DNA of 64,000 nucleotides from Patiria pectinifera (lineage: Eukaryota > Echinodermata > Asteroidea > Valvatida > Asterinidae). The notes beneath the pieces were generated by a model. It did not search any database and was not told where the DNA came from. It worked only from the letters and a program-made list of their open reading frames with translations. The stretch spans positions 14,904,699 through 14,968,698 of the forward strand of contig CM057133.1 of NCBI GenBank assembly GCA_029964075.1, given 5' to 3'. Positions within the stretch are counted from its first letter, which is position 1. Each line of letters starts with the position of its first letter. The translations under genes and the position numbers were made by a program. This document shows, one piece after another, positions 56,606 through 64,000 of the stretch.

Positions 56606-56903
56606 CTAAATGAGGGTATCAAAGGTAAATTGCACTTGATTCGACTAATCGAGCCGGGGTTTCTAACAAGGGTTTTCCTCCAAGATTTCTTTTCACACAC
56701 AAAATCGTGACTTGACCCAAAACTGTAAAGTCAATGATTAACTGACGATGGCAATTCAAAACACTGTAAAATGCAGATCTGATCCTGTGAAACACTCACT
56801 GCTTGTGGAGTCAAGGAGATATTGAAGGTTCAAGGTATAAGGTCAATGCAATTTAAATATGTCAATACTAATGCACACCCACGTTTTCTTCCGAAATATT
56901 TAC

Positions 56904-57041
56904 CTTCCCCGGAGTCATCTGGATTGGAATGGACGCAATATGTTTCGTAATCTGGACAGCAGTCGCCAAAATACGGGCACGAGGAATCACAATAGCAGCC
57001 TCCCTGACCGCCCCATGTGTAACATCGGAACTGACACGAAG
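56904..57041 (-). CDS. SMB exon E84, class A'
   Basis: CQFRCYTWGGQGGC; DSSC; core CPYFGDCCPDYETYC; tail VHSNPDDSGEG. E85 ends in C, so its first residue is Pro. Confidence 0.9.
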
Positions 57042-57299
57042 CTGTGGGAGAGGTAATAGCATCGGCATAATTATTAAGAAAGTAATATTTGTGCAATCAA
57101 CTGGAAAAATTAATCCTTGTATTTCTGTGAGTTTTCTGTTCAAAGCTGCCTGGTCTAAGAAAATATTAAAACCTTAGCTTGCAACGATTGGTGACTATTT
57201 TGTAACCCAAAAACCTGATTTCACAATTTTTAAATCCGACGTAGTTTGAAGATAAGAAAGGCTTAAAGGCAATGGTGCTGCGTTTTCAACCATTCTACC

Positions 57300-57770
57300 T
57301 TTCGATATAACAACTTATAGCACTCAAACATGGGACAGGATATAAAAACCACTTACGATCACCAGGAGTACTTGGTCCAGGTTGGCGTGTGCACACAGCA
57401 GTGAAGTCTGAACAGCATTCGATATAATAACTTACAGCACTCTAACATGGGACAGGATATAAAAAACTACTTACGATCACCAGGAGTACTTGGTCCAGGT
57501 TGGCGTGTGCACACAGCAGTGAAGTCTGAACAGCATTCGATATAATAACTTATAGCACTCAAACATGGGACAGGATATAAAAACTACTTACGATCACCAG
57601 GGATATTAGGTCCAGGTTGGCGTGTGCACACAGCAGTGAAGTCTGAACAGCATTCGATATAATAACTTACAGCACTCAAACATGGGACAGGATATAAAAA
57701 CTACTTACGATCACCAGGGATATTAGGTCCAGGTTGGCGTGTGCACACAGCAGTGAAGTCTGAACAGCAG
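57300..57770 (-). repeat. About 117-bp tandem repeat of a class B exon 3' end plus donor (4 copies)
   Basis: Four units, exon parts starting at 57357, 57475, 57592 and 57709. Each contains about 61 bp of class B 3' end (DFTAVCTRQPGP-type) with a GTAAG donor and about 56 bp of intron (TTCGATATAATAACTTA...). Only the unit at 57709 is joined to the rest of its exon (E85). The sister unit at 63721-63923 has one copy. Confidence 0.88.
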
Positions 57771-57849
57771 TCACCGAAATACGTACACGCTGAGTCACAA
57801 TAACATCCTCCTTGACTGCCCCATGAGTAACATCGGTTAACGCAGGTTG
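57709..57849 (-). CDS. SMB exon E85, class B
   Basis: A-T-C-V-N-R-C; core CTYFGDCCSDFTAVC; tail TRQPGPNIPGD, last base C. Followed by three extra copies of its own donor end. Confidence 0.9.
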
Positions 57850-58109
57850 CTAGAATGGAGTTCCAGAAGTTAATCAGAAATTAATAACACCGAGAGCCTT
57901 ACTGACGAAATTCTGATTTTATTTCAACAATCAACAAATTCTGTAGCAAGCAAAACGTCAACTAAGACCTCAGCGTTGAAGCTTTTTAAAGCTGTGAGAA
58001 ATGTCTCAAATGCCACTTGATTTAATTGTGGTAACAATGAGTTTAAAGTGTACGCGATGAGGAGTATTAAACTGAAAAAGTCATTTTCGACATATACCAA
58101 ATTATTTAC

Positions 58110-58146
58110 CATCACCGGAGCCATCTGGCGTTGATAAATGGATGCA
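58110..58146 (-). pseudogene. 3' fragment of class A SMB exon, copy 3
   Basis: Same 37-bp tail fragment as 36312-36348 with donor retained; here the first codons read C-I-H in place of C-V-H. Confidence 0.75.
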
Positions 58147-58282
58147 TTTGAAAGTGATTTGTAAATATTTCAAAAATACACGCCGTCACAAGGAGATACG
58201 GGGATACAGAGTTCAGAACCATCCCCTCACATTCCTTTTGGCGATCGACACAACAAATCTTTCCTGACGTAGATCAATTTAC

Positions 58283-58420
58283 CTTCACCAGAGTCATCTG
58301 GCGTTGAATGGACGCAATAAGTCTGGTAATCAGGACAGCAGTCGCCATAATCTGGACAGACGGAATCACAGTAGCATCCTCCTTGACTGCCGTCAGTATA
58401 GCATCTGAACTGACAAGAAG
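58283..58420 (-). CDS. SMB exon E86, class A
   Basis: CQFRCYTDGSQGGC; core CPDYGDCCPDYQTYC; tail VHSTPDDSGEG. Confidence 0.9.
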
Positions 58421-58653
58421 CTGGATGAACGGGAACAGAAAACAAGGGACATCCATTATGTACAAGTAATTGAAGAACACGAGTGTGTCATTATTTTGAC
58501 AAAACAAGTCGAGGGAAAATATTACTTCTCTCAGTGTGAAACACATTGGCTTGCTTGCCTGTTTGGCAAAAATTAAATGAGTGATTGGCAATTAGTAGAA
58601 TATTGTGTACAATTAAAATGAAGTTAAGTGTAGTTGAAGAATAAGAAACTCAC

Positions 58654-58794
58654 CGTCTCCAAAGGTATCATTAGCAGGTGTGCGTTTGCAGACAGTAGTG
58701 AAGTCTGAACAGCAGTCATCGTAATATGTACACGCTGAGTCGCAGGCACATCCTCCTTGACTGCCCCAGGAGTAACATCGATCAACGCAAGTTG
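58654..58794 (-). CDS. SMB exon E87, class B
   Basis: A-T-C-V-D-R-C-Y-S-W; core CTYYDDCCSDFTTVC; tail KRTPANDTFGDG. Donor GTGAG. Confidence 0.9.
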
Positions 58795-59384
58795 CTGAAA
58801 AGAGAGTGCCAGGAATGTTTAATTAATCTTAATCATTAATGACATTGAAATAATTTTTCATTGAAGACAATTTATACTTCTCCACTTCGACGGTGGTAAT
58901 GATACCCGAATTGTTCAAATCACTCCAACAGTTATCATTCAAGATAATCCAGGATATTCAATTTACTTTTAAGGTAAATACAAAATTGAGATATTTTATA
59001 GAAAGTATCATTCTTGATGAGTCATTAAAGATCAGCATTTTAAAGTTCAAAGCTACGAGGTCTACAGAGCAAACAAACAAGATTTCAGTTAAACCTTGCA
59101 CTGTAGTATAATCTACCACCGTGCCTTTTGAAGTGCATGTCAACTAGCAAGCAATATTATTATAACACCAAGTGGATGACAAAATCTCTAAAGTGTATGT
59201 CTTACTCCAAGAGTCAATACAGGCCGACAAGGCCAACGTGCAACCATGAAACTGAAAACTGTCTTGGAATCAAGGTTGTTCATTTATCACGTTGTATAAC
59301 CGCAAACGAAACACATTTCAGGCATGTCCTTATCGAGATTACGCACCCCTCCCCCTAAAATCGTTCCCGACGTTGGCAATTTAC

Positions 59385-59525
59385 CTTCACCAGAGCTATC
59401 ATGTGGATGTGAATGGACGCAATAGATATTGTAATCTGGACAGCAGTCGCCAAAAGTTGGGCACACAGAATCACAATAGCATCCTCCTTGGCTGCCCCAT
59501 GTGTAACATCGGAATTGACAGGTAG
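59385..59525 (-). CDS. SMB exon E88, class A
   Basis: A-T-C-Q-F-R-C; core CPTFGDCCPDYNIYC; tail VHSHPHDSSGEG; same protein as E66. Confidence 0.9.
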
Positions 59526-59700
59526 CTAGAGAGATCATAATAGTTAAAAATCTTTATAGCCTCAAACCAGAAACTGAAAGTTTCTTAGAAATAGATATTT
59601 ATTCAACAATGATATACTATGATTCAGATGTTTTGTCTCCTTTTACTCCAATATGGTAAACAGAGAATTCCTACACCTCATCGTAATGAAAAACTAGGAT

Positions 59701-59775
59701 GTCAAAATTTGGGCAACGGAATGACAATAACAGGCTCCTCGACTGCTTTTAGTTGATCATAAAAAGACAAGAAAT
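59701..59775 (-). pseudogene. Dead class A SMB exon, copy of 45375
   Basis: Same decayed GSQGGC-x-CDS segment and the same disabling changes as 45375-45448. Confidence 0.6.
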
Positions 59776-60091
59776 TGAGAATGGGCTGAAAAAAAAACAC
59801 GAGAACATTTGAACAGGAAGCCACACATATATTTATTCTTGTGCAACTGGCTATGTGTTGCTTTCTCTCGGAGATAACACCTTGAAGAAGCAATGCCTGA
59901 AAATCCATTTCCAGAAAAAAAGTGAAACCGTCAACAATTGTGGAAAAACATGAAAAATTATTACAAAACCTATCGATAAAAGTAACAAAATCTTTGTGAC
60001 AAAATTTACAGCATGATATTCTCGTATATTCATGGGCTCTTTTTCATTGTGCAAATCGTTTGTGAATCAAACTGAAAGAGCTATCACTTAC

Positions 60092-60232
60092 CATCTCCAA
60101 AGACATCATTTCCAGGTGCGCGTGTGCAAACTGAAGTGAAGTCCGAACAGCAGTCGTTATAATATGTACACGCTGAGTCGCAGGCACATCCTCCTTGACT
60201 GCCCCAGGAGTAACATCGATCAACGCAGGTTG
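60092..60232 (-). CDS. SMB exon E89, class B
   Basis: A-T-C-V-D-R-C; core CTYYNDCCSDFTSVC; tail TRAPGNDVFGDG. Donor GTAAG. Confidence 0.9.
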
Positions 60233-60312
60233 CTGAAAAGAGAGTGTGAGGATTGTTATTATATTTAATCTAATTTAATTTCATTAAAAACATTCTAAGA
60301 ATTTCTCATACT

Positions 60313-60412
60313 GAAGTGAAGTCTGAACAGCAGTCGTTAAAATATGTACACGCTGAGTCGCAAGCACATCCTCCTGTACTTCCCCAGGAGTAACATCGAT
60401 TGACGCAGCTCG
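60313..60412 (-). pseudogene. Class B SMB exon lacking its 3' end, copy 3
   Basis: As 52669-52768: acceptor and cysteines 1-7 kept, cysteine 8 and donor missing. Confidence 0.75.
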
Positions 60413-60762
60413 CTAAATGGAAGACGTTAATGTTTAATAACACACCGACAACGACAGGTTTAATGTTAACGAGACTACTTCATGGTTCAGGTAACCTTAA
60501 TGATACCGAACCTATTCAGAAAAAAAGTTATTGAACTTGATCTGATCAGAAGCAAAGGCAAAAACAGATAATTGACAAACCCAAAAAGTTCACAATTCTT
60601 GGATTTTGAATTTAATCAACATTTTACGATCACGTGTATGGGGAAAGACCCGCTTCTTCCTCAACTGCATCGGTGCTTGTGACAATGACACCTGCCTAAG
60701 TCGATCACCAAAGACAATAATCCTGCTATATCCTGCCCAATCTTCGTAAATTGGAAATTTAC

Positions 60763-60903
60763 CTTTACCAGCGCCATAATGTGGATGTTTGTGGACGCAA
60801 TAGGTATGGTAATCTGGACAGCAGTCGCCATAATTGGGGCACACGGAATCACAGTAGCAACCTCCTTGACTGCCCCATTGGTAACATCGGAATTGACAGG
60901 AAG
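60763..60903 (-). CDS. SMB exon E90, class A
   Basis: CQFRCYQWGSQGGC; core CPNYGDCCPDYHTYC; tail VHKHPHYGAGKG. Confidence 0.9.
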
Positions 60904-61061
60904 CTAGGACAAAAAGTTTTTGAAATTGAAATTTTTAATGACGAATGCTTAACTGTATTACACAGATTTCCCATCAAATTCAAATGAAGTTTCCCAATCG
61001 GCTACCATGAAAGACGCCCTACAAGACAAGTTATTGTGTTGAGCCACTATGTGCAATTATT

Positions 61062-61122
61062 TAGGCACACACTAACAGTAAGAACCTCCTTGATTGTTGG
61101 GAGTCTAACATCACACACGACA
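61062..61122 (-). pseudogene. Remnant of class A SMB exon, copy 3
   Basis: Counterpart of 46738 and 54240; heavily decayed. Confidence 0.4.
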
Positions 61123-61303
61123 CGATAAGTCTCTCACAATTTGAAAACAGAATCGATTTTAAAATAATTTACAAGATTCGCTCAGACGGATTGCATCTTC
61201 TCAAATATCACGACTACAATGTAAACTTTTGGAATGGACGAATACATTCCAATTTAACGATTGGTGGAAATCCAGTAGTTCGTTTGAGTTAAAAACCACT
61301 CAC

Positions 61304-61444
61304 CGTCTCCAAAGACATTATTTGCAGGTGAGCGCGTGCAAACAGAGGTGAAGTCTAAACAACAGTCGCCCCAATACGTACACGCAGAGTCACAAAAACA
61401 TCCTCCTTGACTGCCCCAGGAGTAACAGCGATTAACACAGCTTC
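61304..61444 (-). CDS. SMB exon E91, class B
   Basis: G-S-C-V-N-R-C; GGCFCDSAC; core CTYWGDCCLDFTSVC; tail TRSPANNVFGDG. Donor GTGAG. Confidence 0.9.
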
Positions 61445-61664
61445 CTGAAACGACGATGATAAAGGTAAACCTGATTAAGTATCCAACTCAGAAATCGGCA
61501 GGGTAGAAGAGTCCTCTACAGTTATACAATCTTGATAAAAACCAATTATGCCAAACGGGTCATACTATCCTGTTGACTGCAACCGATTAATGAATCTCAA
61601 AACAATGAGAGGCGACGTTAATAAAAAAAAAAAACTCCTTTAAACAACTAAAAATTATAAGAGA

Positions 61665-61800
61665 ATAAATGTGTGCTTTGCCGGTTTTAAACACCGTGTG
61701 TAAGACCGGTTTGGAGTTTGGACGCTGATAATGACCATATTGATAATAGTAGTGTTTAAAACCGACCAAACATATACCCCTATGCATAAATACCCTTTTT
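61665..61800. repeat. Half-palindrome remnant, copy 2
   Basis: Same single-arm remnant as 54846-54990. Confidence 0.55.
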
Positions 61801-62057
61801 CAGTCAGAGGGTCACAACAAGTAAGTCAAAAAATTTACTTCATATTATTTTAAACACCCCTCTTGCTGTGTTATTGTATGTGCCTCTCGCGAGTAAATCG
61901 TAAACACGTGCCGTTCCGGTAAACACGGTCTTAGACGATTATTATGAATGTCTCAATACAGTCAAAAGCGGATACGGGTGTATGGTCATACAGAGTTAGG
62001 AACTGGTTACTGTCCCCTCAAATTTTTTTAGGCTCTCGGCACTACGAATAAATCTAC

Positions 62058-62195
62058 CTTCACCAGAGTCATTTGGCGTTGAATGGATGCAATAGGCATT
62101 GTAATCATGGCAACAGTCGCCGTAATTTGGGCAGACGGAATCACAGTAACAACCTCCTTGACTGCCGTCAGTAAAGCATCTGAACTGACATGAAG
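62058..62195 (-). CDS. SMB exon E92, class A
   Basis: CQFRCFTDGSQGGC; core CPNYGDCCHDYNAYC; tail IHSTPNDSGEG with an N-D-S sequon. Donor GTAGAT, weaker than its sisters. Confidence 0.9.
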
Positions 62196-62548
62196 CTGGT
62201 ACAGAAGTTAACAGAAAAAAATAGTACACAAAACGAAGTAAAATCATACAATTTTCTTTGGTAAAGTGCACTCAATATTGACCTACTCATTCTTCATGCT
62301 ATTAATGTGCGAAGGCCTCTCTATTTCGAGCAACTTGTTTCAGAGATTGTTAAGCCAATGGACAAAGACAGTTTTTAAAACCCTGAAAATGCTTCAGAAC
62401 TTTTTTTGAGGGTAAAGACATGTCAAAATGGATAATGCAAGGAACATTGCTATTTATAATTTTGAAATATTAATATTCTCCTTTTCGTATGTTAAAATTG
62501 CGTTTAAAGGAAAACAATTTCTGTCACTTAATCACAACATACACTTAC

Positions 62549-62689
62549 CATCTCCAAAGACATCATTTGCAGGTTGGCGTACGCAAACAGAACTGAAGTC
62601 AGAACAGCAATCGCCCCAAAACGTACAAGACGAGTCACAGTAACATCCTCCTTGACTGCCCCAGGAGTAACATCGATTGACGCAGGAAG
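62549..62689 (-). CDS. SMB exon E93, class B'
   Basis: A-S-C-V-N-R-C; GGCYCDSSC; core CTFWGDCCSDFSSVC; tail VRQPANDVFGDG. Confidence 0.9.
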
Positions 62690-62895
62690 CTTATATGGGG
62701 ATATAAGAAGGAAATCAATAAATTAATTTCTGGAAAAACACCCACCCTACACCGAGATATCAAGAAAATATCACTCGATCCATGTCTAGAGCCAAAGATG
62801 GACTAGAAAGTAAAACAAAACAAGTAAACTCATAGTTCTGGCATTCCATTCATTTACATTTAAAATTGTTGTTAAAATACTTCAACAAAACTTAC

Positions 62896-63036
62896 CATCA
62901 CCAGGGGTACTAGGTCCAGGATGGCGTGTGCAAATAGAATTGAAGTCTGTACAGCAGTCATTGAAATACGGACACGCTGAGTCACAATAGCATCCTCCTT
63001 GACTGCCCCAGGAGTAACACCGATTAACGCAGGTTG
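62896..63036 (-). CDS. SMB exon E94, class B''
   Basis: A-T-C-V-N-R-C; core CPYFNDCCTDFNSIC; tail TRHPGPSTPGDG. Confidence 0.9.
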
Positions 63037-63329
63037 CTAAATGAGGGTATCAAAGGTAAATTGCACATGATTCGACTAATCGAGCCGGGGTTTCTAACAA
63101 GGGTTTTCCTCCAAGATTTCTTTTCACATACAAAATCGTGACTTGACCCAAAACTGTAAAGTCAATGATTAACTGACGATGGCAATTCAAAACACTGTAA
63201 AATGAAGATCTGATCCTGTGAAACACACACTGCTTGTGGAGTCAGTGAGATATTGAAGGTTCAAGGTAAGGTCACAATTTAAATATGTCAATACCAATGC
63301 ACACCAACGTTTTCCTCCGAAAAATTTAC

Positions 63330-63467
63330 CTTCCCCGGAGCCATCTGGATTGGAATGGACGCAATATGTTTCGTAATCTGGACAGCAGTCGCCAAAATAC
63401 GGGCACGAGGAATCACAATAGCAACCTCCCTGACCGCCCCATGTGTAACATCGGAACTGACAAGAAG
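63330..63467 (-). CDS. SMB exon E95, class A'
   Basis: CQFRCYTWGGQGGC; DSSC; core CPYFGDCCPDYETYC; tail VHSNPDGSGEG. The junction with E96 gives Pro. Confidence 0.9.
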
Positions 63468-63782
63468 CTGTGGGAGAGGTAATAGCATCGGCATAATGAT
63501 TAAGAAAGTAATATTTGTGCAATCAACTGGAAAAATTAATCCTTGTATTTCTGTAAGTTTTCGGTTCTAAGCTGCCTGGTCTAAGAAAATATTAAAACCT
63601 TAGCTTGCAACGATTGGTAACTATTTTGTACCCAAAAAAACTGATTTCACAATTTTTAAATCCGACGTAGTTTGAAGATAAGAAAAGCTTAAAGGCAATG
63701 GTGCTGCGTTTTCAACCATTCTACCTTTCGATATAATAACTTATAGCACTCAAACATGGGACAGGATATAAAAACTACTTAC

Positions 63783-63923
63783 GATCACCAGGGATATTAG
63801 GTCCAGGTTGGCGTGTGCACACAGCAGTGAAGTCTGAACAGCAGTCACCGAAATACGTACACGCCGAGTCACAATAACATCCTCCTTGACTGCCCCAGGA
63901 GTAACATCGGTTAACGCAGGTTG
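63783..63923 (-). CDS. SMB exon E96, class B (most upstream in window)
   Basis: A-T-C-V-N-R-C; core CTYFGDCCSDFTAVC; tail TRQPGPNIPGD with last base C. A good acceptor precedes it, so the gene continues beyond the window. Confidence 0.9.
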
Positions 63924-64000
63924 CTAGAATGGAGTTTCAGAAGTTAATCAGATATTAATAACACCGAGAGCCTTTTTGACAAAAAAGTGGTTCCTTTTAC

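Larger units (their letters stand above)
593..63923 (-). other. Giant tandem somatomedin B (SMB) domain gene, interior only
   Basis: Minus-strand span of 96 intact SMB exons listed individually below, numbered E1-E96 by plus coordinate; transcription runs from E96 to E1. Each exon begins after an AG acceptor with two bases completing a codon (usually Ala or Gly) and ends one base into a codon before GT, so all introns are phase 1. The eight cysteines match SMB spacing. Class A ends mostly in xSGEG and uses GTAAAT-like donors; class B ends mostly in xGDG and uses GTAAG or GTGAG donors. No signal peptide, start, stop, transmembrane or non-SMB exon is visible, so it is open at both ends and could also be several fused or adjacent genes. 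Introns are about 150 bp to over 1 kb; apart from elements listed separately I see no genes in them. SMB domains in known proteins are extracellular; a secreted or matrix role is inference. Confidence 0.8.

Overview
The window is eukaryotic, almost certainly from an invertebrate animal. It has small exons with GT/AG introns, a domesticated-looking array of extracellular cysteine-rich modules, a BEL/Pao LTR retrotransposon, a truncated CR1/L2-like LINE, several MITE-like elements and a 500-N assembly gap. The species cannot be read from the sequence. The repeat mix fits a marine invertebrate such as a cnidarian or a non-vertebrate deuterostome, but that is a low-confidence inference.

Apart from mobile elements, the window is filled by one minus-strand array of somatomedin B (SMB) exons, probably the interior of a single giant gene or of fused tandem genes. 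I count 96 intact exons between 593 and 63923. Each is 138 or 141 bp (two are 123 bp) and encodes exactly one eight-cysteine SMB domain with spacing C-x3-C-x8-C-x-C-x3-C-x5-CC-x6-C. All are flanked by phase-1 introns, so every exon is symmetric (1-1). Together they encode about 4,480 residues. No signal-peptide exon, start, stop or other domain type is seen, so both gene ends lie outside the window.

The exons fall into two classes that mostly alternate. Class A has C-Q/R-F-R-C and a P-D-Y core (44 exons). Class B has C-V-N/D-R-C and an S/T-D-F core (52 exons). Once per cycle two B exons (called B' and B'') are adjacent. This defines higher-order repeat units of about 9-12 exons (5.6-7.4 kb), with B'' exons starting at 3782, 10317, 16119, 22077, 27697, 34966, 49077, 56465 and 62896. 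On top of this, 7.51-18.26 kb is duplicated at 19.25-29.84 kb with the gap and a 27-bp minisatellite between the copies. The units at about 44-64 kb are also close copies of each other. Truncated, chimeric and tandemly multiplied exons mark unequal exchange.

Region by region: 0.6-6.1 kb SMB exons with a MITE at 2.05 kb; 6.27-7.51 kb a dead SMB exon and minisatellite; 7.8-17.5 kb first large copy with a LINE fragment; 17.5-19.25 kb intron, gap and second minisatellite; 19.5-29.1 kb second large copy; 29.9-36.1 kb further unit; 36.39-43.85 kb an apparently intact BEL/Pao element with 5-bp target duplication; 44-64 kb three further units, with palindromic and TIR elements inserted in single copies.

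SMB domains are secreted disulfide knots known from vitronectin, ENPPs and proteoglycan 4. A secreted or matrix/adhesive giant protein is therefore the reasonable expectation, but the function is not shown by the sequence.
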